64,000 nucleotides of DNA, taken from NCBI GenBank assembly GCA_902578495.1, contig CACHCY010000002.1:130320-194319 (forward strand). The letters are read 5' to 3'. The first letter of the stretch is position 1. Each line of letters opens with the position of its first letter. Made by a program: the position numbers and the translations under genes. This document shows positions 35,672-43,952 of this stretch, one piece after another. This DNA is from an uncultured SAR86 cluster bacterium (lineage in GTDB: Bacteria > Pseudomonadota > Gammaproteobacteria > Magnimaribacterales > AG-339-G14). Below the pieces are notes generated by a model that saw only the letters and a list, made by a program, of their open reading frames with translations, made no database searches and was not told the DNA's origin.

Positions 35672-37024
35672 TTAACTATAAATGATAGAGGGCAACTTAG
35701 TCACGATGTCTGGGAACATAGCCATCAGAACCAACAAGCCAATTTGGATGGCAATGAAAGGAATCACTCCCTTGTAGATCGATTCTGTTGCAATACTCTC
35801 AGGCGCAATGCCACGCAAATAAAAGAGTGCAAACCCAAACGGCGGCGTTAAAAATGACGTTTGCAGATTTACTGCCAGCATGATGCCAAGCCACAGCGGA
35901 TCAGCGCCCATTGCCATCAATACCGGTCCAACAATCGGCACCACTACAAAGCTGATTTCGATGAAGTCTAAAATAAAACCAAGCAGGAAGACCATCGCCA
36001 TGACCAAGAGCATCGCGCCAAAAAGACCTCCAGGTATGGCATTGAAAATTTCATTGATGATCTCTTCACCGCCCAACCCTCTAAACACGAGAGAAAAAAT
36101 TGACGCTCCGATAAGAATGAGAAAAACCATGGTGGTAATAAAAGCGGTTTGACGAGTTGCTTCCTTGAGCACGCCGCCGGAGAGTTTACCGCCGCTCCAA
36201 GCGATCAACATCGCACCTAAGGCCCCAATGCCGGCTGCTTCCGTAGGCGAGGCAACCCCGGAAATGATGGACCCCAAAACAATAAAGATCAGTGCAAAAG
36301 GCGGTAGCAAAGATCTTATGAGTTTAGGAATATCTAGGTCATCTTGATCTTGGGATTGTCCTTCGGAACTGACTTTAACGAAAAGCACAAAGTAAATGGC
36401 ATAAGCCACAACGAGCATTAGTCCGGGTACGATGGCTGCGATAAAGAGATCACCGACTGAAATTGTCTTCGCAGCAAAATTCCCAAGACTTAATTGCGAT
36501 TGTTGGTAGGCGCTCGACAGCACGTCTCCTAAAATAACTAAAGCAATGGACGGCGGAATGATTTGTCCCAAAGTGCCGGTCGCACAAATTAAGCCAGTGG
36601 ATATTTCTTGTGGGTAGCCGCGCTTCAACATGGCAGGCAAAGAAATCAACCCCATGGCTATGACTGTGGCGCCAACGATACCGGTGCTCGCAGCAAGGAG
36701 AGCTCCGACGATGACCACCGATAGACCCAATCCGCTTTTCATTCGACCAAAGAGCCTCGCCATTGAAGTTAATAGATCTTCAGCAACTTTTGATTTCTCC
36801 ATGATGACTCCCATGAAGATAAAGAGCGGCACCGCAATTAAGGTTGCATTGGTCATCACTCCGTACAAACGATTCGGGATGGTTTCTAATAGGTATAAAT
36901 CAAAACCCCCAAATAAGGAAACGATGGCAGCAAAAATTAAAGAAACGCCTGCCAGAGTAAAAGCGACTGGAAATCCTGCCAAAAGAATTAAGCAAACAAG
37001 GGCAAATAACAATAAAGGCAACAC
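35672..37024 (-). CDS. TRAP transporter large permease subunit (DctM family)
   Basis: The 450-residue inner-membrane protein has about 12 hydrophobic helices. Family segments include the N-terminal LAGFPVAFTLAG, AVPLFIFMG, the first helical-hairpin motif CATGTLGQIIPPSIALVI and the second, LGIMLAVNLQTSFLTPPFGFALFYL. It forms the sodium-driven translocation channel with the small subunit, whose gene ends at the base before this one starts. The substrate class is not fixed by the sequence. Confidence 0.93.
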   Translation of the reverse strand: MLPLLLFALVCLILLAGFPVAFTLAGVSLIFAAIVSLFGGFDLYLLETIPNRLYGVMTNATLIAVPLFIFMGVIMEKSKVAEDLLTSMARLFGRMKSGLGLSVVIVGALLAASTGIVGATVIAMGLISLPAMLKRGYPQEISTGLICATGTLGQIIPPSIALVILGDVLSSAYQQSQLSLGNFAAKTISVGDLFIAAIVPGLMLVVAYAIYFVLFVKVSSEGQSQDQDDLDIPKLIRSLLPPFALIFIVLGSIISGVASPTEAAGIGALGAMLIAWSGGKLSGGVLKEATRQTAFITTMVFLILIGASIFSLVFRGLGGEEIINEIFNAIPGGLFGAMLLVMAMVFLLGFILDFIEISFVVVPIVGPVLMAMGADPLWLGIMLAVNLQTSFLTPPFGFALFYLRGIAPESIATESIYKGVIPFIAIQIGLLVLMAMFPDIVTKLPSIIYS

Positions 37025-37528
37025 TTATCGATCCTCAAAATATTTCAATATCATGGCAGCGCTTTGCATAATCAAAAGAATTGCAAAAACCAACAACATG
37101 GATTTCAAAACGTAGACAATGGGCAAACCTCCTGGCTCAGGGGAAACTTCTCCAATTGACCAAGAAAAACTAACGTAATCGATTGAAATCAGCAGGGTTA
37201 GCCATGCCATCGGTTGCACAAACAAAACCTGACCCAAAAAGTTAATTAATGCTTTGCGTGGCTTACTCCAATTGCGATAAAAGATATCCACCCGAACGTG
37301 CTCGTCTTCACCTAGCGCGTAGGCCGCACATAATAAAAAGAGAGAGCCGTGCAGGTAGATGGTCATTTCTTGTAAAGAAATGATTCCAATGTTCAAAACG
37401 TAACGACAAAAAACCACGATTCCGGTCAAAAAAATCATTGCAACGACAAACCAGGCGGCAAATTTGCCTATAGCTGTGGGTAAAAAGGTTAGTACCGATT
37501 GAGATAAATGGATTATTTTTTTGCTCAT
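37025..37528 (-). CDS. TRAP transporter small permease subunit (DctQ family)
   Basis: The 167-residue protein has four hydrophobic helices and the DctQ signature ALGEDEHVRVDIFYRNW after the second helix. It partners the DctM subunit directly downstream. It is the first gene of the minus-strand DctQ-DctM-dipeptidase-small membrane protein transcript and is divergent from yaaA across 27 bases. The sharp fall in GC content occurs at this junction. Confidence 0.9.
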   Translation of the reverse strand: MSKKIIHLSQSVLTFLPTAIGKFAAWFVVAMIFLTGIVVFCRYVLNIGIISLQEMTIYLHGSLFLLCAAYALGEDEHVRVDIFYRNWSKPRKALINFLGQVLFVQPMAWLTLLISIDYVSFSWSIGEVSPEPGGLPIVYVLKSMLLVFAILLIMQSAAMILKYFEDR

Positions 37529-37555
37529 TTAGCTAATTTTGATTAGAATTTTTTA

Positions 37556-38332
37556 GTGATTATTGTTCTTTCTCCAGCTAAAACATTGGATTATGAAACT
37601 CCAATGAACGGTATTGATTATACCGTTGCCAATCATTTAAGTAAGTCTGCTGAACTTATCAAGACTTTAAAGTCCTATGAAACCGAGGATATATCGAAAT
37701 TAATGGGGTTAAGCAGCAATTTGGCGTTTTTGAATTTTGAGCGTTATCAAAGCTGGAAAAAGCCAACCAAGCCAAGTGCGGATGCTCGCCAAGCAGTGTT
37801 TGCTTTCCAAGGGGATGTTTATCAAGGTTTAGAAGCTGCAACTATGAAAAAAGGCGATCTGAAATTTGCCCAAAAACATTTAAGAATTCTCTCCGGTCTT
37901 TACGGAGTGTTGAAACCTCTAGATTTAATGGCGCCGTATCGTTTAGAAATGGGCACTAAATTAGCAACAAAAAAGCACGATGATCTATACGGTTTCTGGA
38001 AAGACACTCTAACAGCCGATATCAATGAACAATTGGCAGAGCAAAAAGATTCAACACTAATCAACCTAGCTTCCAACGAATACTTCAATGCCTTGAATAA
38101 AAAAGACATCGCTGGCGACATCGTCAGTCCAGTTTTCAAAGATTTCAAAAACGGTGATTACAAGATCATTAGTTTCTTTGCCAAAAAAGCCAGAGGCATG
38201 ATGGCAAGGTATATCATTGATAATAAAGTTACCAATCCCGATGGATTAGCTACCTTTAATTACGGTGGTTATAAGTTCAACGCGAAGCTTTCACAAGACA
38301 ACGCGCCAACTTTTACTCGCAAAACTTCTTAA
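37556..38332 (+). CDS. yaaA: Peroxide stress protein YaaA (UPF0246)
   Basis: The 258-residue product matches YaaA over its full length. IIVLSPAKTLDYETP is the family N-terminus, and LKFAQKHLRILSGLYGVLKPLDLMAPYRLEMGT is the conserved core (quoted in part here: LRILSGLYGVLKPLDLM). INLASNEYF and VSPVFKDFKNGDYKIISF are also present. In E. coli YaaA lowers free iron and limits oxidative DNA damage; it binds DNA. The start is GTG. It converges on the crotonase gene with overlapping stops. Confidence 0.93.
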   Translation: MIIVLSPAKTLDYETPMNGIDYTVANHLSKSAELIKTLKSYETEDISKLMGLSSNLAFLNFERYQSWKKPTKPSADARQAVFAFQGDVYQGLEAATMKKGDLKFAQKHLRILSGLYGVLKPLDLMAPYRLEMGTKLATKKHDDLYGFWKDTLTADINEQLAEQKDSTLINLASNEYFNALNKKDIAGDIVSPVFKDFKNGDYKIISFFAKKARGMMARYIIDNKVTNPDGLATFNYGGYKFNAKLSQDNAPTFTRKTS

Positions 38333-39186
38333 CTTCCTGTTTCGTCGTATTTTTTGACAGCAACCATCTTGTCAAAAGAGGTTTCTCTTTTTTCCATTTT
38401 CGCTTGCATGGCTTCGCCCATGTCTTTGGAACTCAACATAGCTCCACTCCATAAGGCATTGTATTCCAAGCCATCTTTCACGGTATGATCGCGAGAATAA
38501 TTCAGAACTTCTTTTAGACCGTAAATAGCAACAGGAGATTTACTGGCGATCTCTTTGGCCATGGCATCGGCAGCTTCAAGCATGGCTTCATGTGAATCGT
38601 AAACTTCATTCACTAAACCGCATTCTTTTGCTTCCTCAGCCATCATCCTTCTGCCGGTGTACGCAAGATCACGGACTTTTCCTTCTGGGATCAAGCGAGG
38701 CAGTCTTTGCAAAGTTCCAACGTCAGCTGCCATACCAATATTGATTTCTTGAATACAGAAAAAAGCATCTTTGGTGCACAGTCTTATATCACATGCCGTA
38801 ACCATATCTAGTGCTCCGCCAATGCAACCACCTTGTATAGCAGCGATTACAGGTGCTCTGATGGTTTCTATGTTTGTGATGTAGCCTTGCAGCTCCTTCG
38901 CAACTCGATACATGACTTCACCAACCCTTGCATGATCAGGTTTCTTTTCAGGCGATATGTTCTCAACCCCGTTGTCGAAATTAGCTAAGTCCATGCCTGC
39001 ACAGAAGTGCTTTCCAGTTGAAGAAATGACAACTGACCTTAAGTCAGGATCACGATTTATTTCATTCAATATTTCTGGCAACTCAATCCAGAACTTTTTA
39101 GTCATAGTGTTAAACGATTCCCCTCTACAGAGAGTCATGTTTGCGACGTGACCATCTTTTTCTAAAGTAAAACTTTCATAACTCAT
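38329..39186 (-). CDS. Enoyl-CoA hydratase/isomerase family, dienoyl-CoA isomerase-like
   Basis: The 285-residue crotonase has the oxyanion-hole segments FCAGMDLANF and AAIQGGCIGGALDM. The segment EINIGMAADVGTLQRLPRLI is characteristic of delta(3,5)-delta(2,4)-dienoyl-CoA isomerases (ECH1 type), where the Glu and Asp of this stretch are the catalytic acids. It therefore probably handles odd-position double bonds in beta-oxidation; a plain hydratase cannot be excluded. Its ATG overlaps the stop of a small upstream gene (TAATG). Confidence 0.88.
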   Translation of the reverse strand: MSYESFTLEKDGHVANMTLCRGESFNTMTKKFWIELPEILNEINRDPDLRSVVISSTGKHFCAGMDLANFDNGVENISPEKKPDHARVGEVMYRVAKELQGYITNIETIRAPVIAAIQGGCIGGALDMVTACDIRLCTKDAFFCIQEINIGMAADVGTLQRLPRLIPEGKVRDLAYTGRRMMAEEAKECGLVNEVYDSHEAMLEAADAMAKEIASKSPVAIYGLKEVLNYSRDHTVKDGLEYNALWSGAMLSSKDMGEAMQAKMEKRETSFDKMVAVKKYDETGS

Positions 39187-39359
39187 TACGAACCTCCGTT
39201 TTCAAGTTTTGCAATAGCGTCTGCTGCAATGCCTTCGAGTTCTTCTATTAATTCAAACTCTTTGTGATGCGGCAGAACTACTTTTCTGTTTTTCCCTATT
39301 CTTTTTAGTCCTGATGCGATATCTTTTAAATCACTCAGAACGTCGTTTGTATTTTCCAT
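39186..39359 (-). CDS. Small charged protein upstream of the crotonase
   Basis: Starting at the ATG at 39359, the product has 57 residues and begins MENTNDVLSDLKDIASGLKRIG. An upstream TTG at 39410 would add 17 residues, but that sequence looks like intergenic or promoter DNA. It appears helical, is not recognised, and ends coupled to the crotonase start by a one-base overlap. No clear ribosome binding site is seen. Confidence 0.6.
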   Translation of the reverse strand: MENTNDVLSDLKDIASGLKRIGKNRKVVLPHHKEFELIEELEGIAADAIAKLENGGS

Positions 39360-39416
39360 AATGTGCAAATTCAAAAGACCATTGTAAAGTAATAATTTAT
39401 TGGAAAACAATTTTTA

Positions 39417-40229
39417 ATGGATAAAGAAACCGTCAATAGCCTAGTTGCAGAAGCTCAGCACATTGCTGAGAATGCTGGAAATCTGATTATGACTTTTTTT
39501 GATGAATTAGCTGAAGAAGAGGTGGAATACAAAGCTGACCAATCTCCGGTTACCTTAGCCGATAAAGCAGCCAACAAACAAATCGTCGAGGAGTTAATCA
39601 ATTTAGATGACTCTATTCCAATTATCTCAGAGGAAGGTTTAGCTCAAAATCTAGATAACTCCGATATCTTTTGGCTGGTGGATCCTTTAGACGGAACCAA
39701 AGAATTTATTAATGGATCACAAGAGTTTACCGTCAACATTGCTCTTATTAATAAAGGTGAGCCAGTTCTGGGTGTTATTCATCAACCGCCAGCTAATATC
39801 ACGACATTTGGTAGCCTAGAGTCCGGTGCTTTTATTGCTGGGGATGATGAAGAGTTATCCACCAGCAGACCTGAGAATTCATGCATGCTTGCAGTTAGCA
39901 AACGTCATAGCTCGGGAGAAGAAACTAAATTTGCCTTGTTTCTTCAGGATAAATTTGAAGAAATGAGGACCATTGGTCTTGGATCTTCATTAAAATTTAA
40001 TGCCATTGCTCAAGGTTCGGCGCATATATATTCCCGATTTGGTAGGACTTTTCAGTGGGATATTGCTGCTGGGCACGCTATTTTAAGATCAGCAGGTGGT
40101 GAAGTAGTGGATTTACACGGAAAGCCAATTTCTTACAAAAATGACTCAAATCAGCCAATAAATGGATTTTTTGCCGTTTCTGATATAGACTACTGGAAAG
40201 GAATAATCAACGAATTCAACAACTTATAA
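39417..40229 (+). CDS. cysQ: 3'(2'),5'-bisphosphate nucleotidase CysQ
   Basis: The 270-residue enzyme belongs to the inositol monophosphatase superfamily and removes a phosphate from PAP, a by-product of sulfate assimilation. Metal-binding motifs are SEEG (residues about 72-75), VDPLDGTKEFINGSQEFTVN, the CysQ form of the DPxDGT motif, and the C-terminal WDIAAGHAILRSAGG. The TKEFI continuation favours CysQ over SuhB. It is divergent from the small gene at 39186-39359. Confidence 0.92.
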   Translation: MDKETVNSLVAEAQHIAENAGNLIMTFFDELAEEEVEYKADQSPVTLADKAANKQIVEELINLDDSIPIISEEGLAQNLDNSDIFWLVDPLDGTKEFINGSQEFTVNIALINKGEPVLGVIHQPPANITTFGSLESGAFIAGDDEELSTSRPENSCMLAVSKRHSSGEETKFALFLQDKFEEMRTIGLGSSLKFNAIAQGSAHIYSRFGRTFQWDIAAGHAILRSAGGEVVDLHGKPISYKNDSNQPINGFFAVSDIDYWKGIINEFNNL

Positions 40230-40256
40230 AGCTTATATCTTTATTCTAATTACTAA

Positions 40257-40290
40257 TATTTTGTCATTTTCACAAAATAGGAGTTAAAAT
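40257..40290 (+). promoter_or_regulatory. Candidate rpoH promoter with overlapping inverted repeat
   Basis: TTGTCA (40261-40266) and TAAAAT (40285-40290) lie 18 bases apart, a reasonable sigma-70 pair. An 8-bp inverted repeat, TATTTTGT/ACAAAATA (40257-40264 and 40272-40279), covers the -35 box and part of the spacer. Transcription would begin only a few bases before the rpoH ATG. This is a pattern match only. Confidence 0.35.
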
Positions 40291-40299
40291 TCCGCACCT

Positions 40300-41154
40300 A
40301 TGGGCAAAGAATTGCAACCAATGGACATTTCGGCACCAGGTCAGAACCTGGAGGCCTACCTTAACTCCATTCAAAACATAGCTATTCTCTCGCCAGAAGA
40401 AGAGCGCAAGTTAGCAGAAGATCTTTACTATAGAGAAGATCTAGAAGCTGCGAGGCAGCTCGTAATGGCACATTTAAGGTTTGTCGTGCACATTGCTAGA
40501 GGATATTCAGGTTACGGTTTGCCTCAGGCAGATCTTATCCAAGAAGGTAACGTTGGCTTGATGAAAGCTGTCCGAAAGTTCAATCCTGAGGTGGGCGTCA
40601 GATTGATTTCATTTGCTGTGCATTGGATTAAATCGGAAATACACGAATACGTTTTAAAAAATTGGAAAATAGTTAAAGTAGCTACCACTAAGGCTCAGAG
40701 AAAATTATTTTTTAATCTAAGAAATAAAAAGAAAGATATCACTTGGTTAAGTGAAGAAGATGTAAAAATGATATCTAACGAGCTTGATGTCAAGGAAGAT
40801 ACGGTGCGGGAAATGGAGAAAAGAATGTCATCTCATGACGTTTCTTTTGATCCTTACTCTGCAGATGATGGCGAAGAGGGTAATATTTATAGCCCTGCTG
40901 ATTACCTAACAAATGAAGACTCGGATCCAATGGAAATTGTTGAGAAAGAAGACTTTGCTAGAGATCAAATTAATCAGCTGCAAAACGCAATATCTGACTT
41001 AGATGAAAGAAGCCAATTGATTCTTAAAGAACGCTGGTTAACAGATGATAAACCTACTTTACATGAGTTGGCTGACAGGCATGGAATCAGCGCCGAACGA
41101 ATTCGCCAAATTGAAAAGAAAGCCATGGAAAAGATCAGAACTAATATAAACTGA
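40300..41154 (+). CDS. rpoH: RNA polymerase sigma-32 factor (heat shock)
   Basis: The 284 residues equal the E. coli RpoH length. Region 2 contains LIQEGNVGLMKAVRKFNP and the -10 recognition segment SFAVHWIKSEIHEYVL. The RpoH box, which distinguishes this factor from RpoD and RpoS, is ATTKAQRKLFFNLR. Region 4 ends with the helix-turn-helix LHELADRHGISAERIRQIE. The start gives an N-terminus that aligns well with other RpoH proteins. It precedes thiS by 8 bases, so thiamine genes may be read from the same transcript. Confidence 0.97.
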   Translation: MGKELQPMDISAPGQNLEAYLNSIQNIAILSPEEERKLAEDLYYREDLEAARQLVMAHLRFVVHIARGYSGYGLPQADLIQEGNVGLMKAVRKFNPEVGVRLISFAVHWIKSEIHEYVLKNWKIVKVATTKAQRKLFFNLRNKKKDITWLSEEDVKMISNELDVKEDTVREMEKRMSSHDVSFDPYSADDGEEGNIYSPADYLTNEDSDPMEIVEKEDFARDQINQLQNAISDLDERSQLILKERWLTDDKPTLHELADRHGISAERIRQIEKKAMEKIRTNIN

Positions 41155-41162
41155 TCTTATTC

Positions 41163-41372
41163 ATGAACAATATTCAAGTTAGCATCAACGCCGAATCAAA
41201 AAAAATTCCCGAGAACCTAAACATTCCTCAGCTGCTCAATTTTTTAAAGCTCAAAGATGATCTACTTGTGGTCGAATTAAACGAAGAAGTGGTTATGCGA
41301 GCAGATTGGGAAACCTCAATAGTTGGAGAAGGCGACAAACTAGAAATAGTTAAAGCCATTGGAGGAGGGTAA
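41163..41372 (+). CDS. thiS: Sulfur carrier protein ThiS
   Basis: This 69-residue ubiquitin-fold protein ends in the diagnostic di-glycine tail (KAIGGG), which is adenylated and then thiocarboxylated to carry sulfur for the thiamine thiazole ring. Its stop overlaps the thiG start by one base (TAATG). Only 8 bases separate it from rpoH, so there is no room for a thiamine pyrophosphate riboswitch. Confidence 0.93.
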   Translation: MNNIQVSINAESKKIPENLNIPQLLNFLKLKDDLLVVELNEEVVMRADWETSIVGEGDKLEIVKAIGGG

Positions 41373-42154
41373 TGTCCGATTCATTAAGAATTGGAGTTCG
41401 TGAATTTCAGTCTCGTCTCATGGTTGGTACAGGAAAATATGCCAACGACCAATTAGCAATTGACGCTATCAGAGAATCCGGAGCGAATATCGTCACCATG
41501 GCGATCCGAAGAGTAAACCTTGGTCAAAATAAAGATGAAAGCAATATTCTTGAGCTAATCTCGCCAAATGAATTTACAATCTTGCCAAATACTGCGGGAT
41601 GTTACACAGCTGATGAGTCTGTTAGAACATGTAAATTAGCGCGTGAGTTATTAGGCGGCCACAGCTTGGTTAAGTTAGAAGTCATTGGCGATAAAAATAC
41701 TTTACTGCCTGATATGTCAGAAACATTAAAAGCAGCAAAGGACCTTGTTAAAGAAGGTTTCGAGGTGATGGTTTATTGCACCGATGATTTTGATTACGCA
41801 GTTGCCCTAGAAGATGCTGGTTGCGTTGCAGTGATGCCTTTAGCCGCTCCCATAGGATCTGGAAGAGGAATAGAGAATCCACAAGCAATTGAAGCAATTG
41901 TTCAAAAAATTCAAGTTCCGGTCATTGTTGATGCCGGCATTGGAACTGCTTCAGATGCAACTTTGGCAATGGAGTTAGGCTGCGATGGAGTTTTATTGAA
42001 TACGGCGATTGCAGGAGCACAAAATCCAGTTTTAATGGCAGCTGCAATGCGACAAGCAGTCAAAGCGGGTAGGTCTGCCTATCTTGCTGGTCGCATGACT
42101 AAATCTAATCAGGCCGTTGCCAGTTCACCTACAGAAGGAGTTATTAACTCTTGA
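41372..42154 (+). CDS. thiG: Thiazole synthase ThiG
   Basis: The 260-residue TIM-barrel enzyme makes the thiazole phosphate of thiamine from DXP, dehydroglycine and ThiS thiocarboxylate. The N-terminal [12 protein letters not shown], the [22 protein letters not shown] core ([14 protein letters not shown]), the Schiff-base lysine region LVKLEVIGD and the phosphate-binding [11 protein letters not shown] are all present. It is coupled to thiS and overlaps trmB by 4 bases. Confidence 0.96.
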   Translation: MSDSLRIGVREFQSRLMVGTGKYANDQLAIDAIRESGANIVTMAIRRVNLGQNKDESNILELISPNEFTILPNTAGCYTADESVRTCKLARELLGGHSLVKLEVIGDKNTLLPDMSETLKAAKDLVKEGFEVMVYCTDDFDYAVALEDAGCVAVMPLAAPIGSGRGIENPQAIEAIVQKIQVPVIVDAGIGTASDATLAMELGCDGVLLNTAIAGAQNPVLMAAAMRQAVKAGRSAYLAGRMTKSNQAVASSPTEGVINS

Positions 42155-42798
42155 GATCTATAAGAAGCTTTGCCAAAGCAAGGTCAAGACTCTCAGCTAA
42201 TCATAAAAAAATTTTAAACCAAGAGAATGATTTTCTTTTTTCAGCGATCACCAAGTCAGCTTTCGAAGAAACATTAAGAAGCACTAAGAACAAGATTCTT
42301 GAAATTGGTTTTGGCGAAGGAGATTCTCTCTTCGAAATGGCTGTAAACAATCCAGATCTCAATTTTTTTGGTATAGAAGTTTATGAAACCGGCGTTGCAA
42401 GAACTTGTTCAAAAATAGAGGAGTCTGGTATTAAAAATTTGAAAATATACTTGGGCGATGTTGTCGACTTAATGCTGGATAAAGATATCGAGACAACATT
42501 TGATTTGCTGTTATTTCTCTTTCCTGATCCCTGGCATAAAAGAAAACACAACAAAAGACGTCTTTTAAGTTCAGATTATTTAAACAAATTTCGAAGTTAT
42601 CTCTCTAAAGAGGGATTTATTTTTTTTCGCACCGACTGGAAAGAATACGCAGATTCTGTCAAAAAAATTTGTAATGACCAGAAAGTAGAATTTCAAGATT
42701 TAGAAAAGTTATTTCTTCTTAATCAGTTGACCCTTACTAAATACCAAAGAAAGGGAATTGAAGCAGGCAGATCCATTACATCACTTCTCTTTAAGTAA
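42151..42798 (+). CDS. trmB: tRNA (guanine-N7)-methyltransferase
   Basis: The 215-residue enzyme methylates G46 in the tRNA variable loop with SAM. The SAM motif is [16 protein letters not shown], and the family signature is [16 protein letters not shown]. The start is TTG inside the thiG stop (TTGA). The gene overlaps rdgB on the opposite strand by 18 bases at its 3' end. Confidence 0.95.
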   Translation: MRSIRSFAKARSRLSANHKKILNQENDFLFSAITKSAFEETLRSTKNKILEIGFGEGDSLFEMAVNNPDLNFFGIEVYETGVARTCSKIEESGIKNLKIYLGDVVDLMLDKDIETTFDLLLFLFPDPWHKRKHNKRRLLSSDYLNKFRSYLSKEGFIFFRTDWKEYADSVKKICNDQKVEFQDLEKLFLLNQLTLTKYQRKGIEAGRSITSLLFK

Positions 42799-43368
42799 TT
42801 TATTCAAAAGAATCTTTGTTGCTTTAGCCCTATGGCTGTTTTTATTTTTATAATCTTTGCCTAATTCAGCAAGGGTTTTGCTTTCTTCAGAGATATAAAA
42901 AATTGGATCATAGCCAAAACCATCTTTACCTTGAGAGTCTCTGGCTATCTCACCTTCAAGTCTCCCCTCTGCTGATAAGGGATCTTCATCTGAATTGGGA
43001 TCGAAGAACACCAGGCAGGCCACAAAGGCAGCATTTCTTTGCGTTTCATTTTCTAAAGATTTCAATAATTTTAAATTGTTATCAGCATCGCTTGAATTTT
43101 CCCCTGCATAACGAGCAGATTTAATACCCGGCGCTCCATTTAAAGAGTCAACGCAAAGACCTGAGTCATCAGCTATAGCAGGATATCCAGAAATAGTTGC
43201 AGCATGCTTTGCTTTGATCAGTGCATTTTCATAGAAAGTTGCACCGTCTTCAATAGGACTATTAATTCCTAGATCTTGAAGAGAATAAAACTGCCAATTC
43301 AAAGGCGCTAATAGGGTTTCAAATTCTTTTAGTTTTCCTTGATTAGAGGTGGCTATGACAACTTTCAA
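42781..43368 (-). CDS. rdgB: XTP/dITP diphosphatase (RdgB/HAM1)
   Basis: The 195-residue house-cleaning pyrophosphatase removes deaminated purine nucleotides such as XTP and ITP. Signatures are the N-terminal VVIATSNQGKLKEF, AIADDSGLCVDSLNGAPGI, GKDGFGYDPIF and the C-terminal NSHRAKA. It is the last gene of the efp-to-rdgB minus-strand operon and overlaps metW by 4 bases. Confidence 0.95.
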   Translation of the reverse strand: MKVVIATSNQGKLKEFETLLAPLNWQFYSLQDLGINSPIEDGATFYENALIKAKHAATISGYPAIADDSGLCVDSLNGAPGIKSARYAGENSSDADNNLKLLKSLENETQRNAAFVACLVFFDPNSDEDPLSAEGRLEGEIARDSQGKDGFGYDPIFYISEESKTLAELGKDYKNKNSHRAKATKILLNKLLKEK

Positions 43369-43952
43369 TTCCTGGCCTTAACCCTATAAAGAGCAATTTC
43401 GGTTAAGAGGTTAGGAGCAACTTTCATAAACGATCGTTCTTCTCCATCAAAAGTTAAAAGTTGTCTATCAAGAATGTCTGCGCCGTGATCAACGCATAAC
43501 TTTTCAAAATCCTTTAAAGAGCATAAGTGTATGTTTGGTGTTGAATACCAATCGTGGGGAAGGGCAGAAGATACCGGCATCGTGCCGCCAAAAATAAGCT
43601 GTAAGCGACATCGCCAATTTGCAAAGTTGGGAATACTGATTATTGCCTCTTTGCCTATTCTAGTGATTTCTTCTAGAGCAACTTCAGGCTTTCTTAATGC
43701 TTGAATTGATTGACTCATAATGACTGCATCAAAACTTTGATCTTGAAAGTTACTCAAACCCGAATCAATGTCTTGATCGATAACGCTGACATCTTTCTGT
43801 AGACACTCTTGAATTTTTTTATGATCTATTTCTAAACCTAAACCTTTTACTTGATTATTTTTTTTTAAAAATGCTAAGAGTGAGCCGTCACCGCATCCCA
43901 GATCAAGGACTCTGGCATTACTCTGGATAAAATTACCTATCAACTTATTCAT
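43365..43952 (-). CDS. metW: Methionine biosynthesis protein MetW
   Basis: The 195-residue protein has a SAM-binding motif ARVLDLGCGDGSLLAFL and the MetW-specific SIPNFANWRCRLQLIFGG and LPHDWYSTPNIHLCS. MetW is found paired with MetX and supports or adjusts homoserine acyltransferase activity. The gene overlaps metX by 8 bases and rdgB by 4, consistent with obligate co-production. Confidence 0.94.
   Translation of the reverse strand: MNKLIGNFIQSNARVLDLGCGDGSLLAFLKKNNQVKGLGLEIDHKKIQECLQKDVSVIDQDIDSGLSNFQDQSFDAVIMSQSIQALRKPEVALEEITRIGKEAIISIPNFANWRCRLQLIFGGTMPVSSALPHDWYSTPNIHLCSLKDFEKLCVDHGADILDRQLLTFDGEERSFMKVAPNLLTEIALYRVKARN

Noticed and set aside
13951-37528. Genomic island inserted at a tRNA
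   Set aside because: No tRNA, integrase, transposase or flanking direct repeats were found, and the block contains nadB and uvrD.
39360-39410. Upstream TTG start for the small gene before the crotonase
   Set aside because: The added residues have no support and the bases overlap the AT-rich region that should serve the divergent cysQ gene.
41155-41162. TPP riboswitch ahead of thiS-thiG
   Set aside because: Only 8 bases separate rpoH and thiS, which leaves no room for one, and no thi-box sequence was seen.
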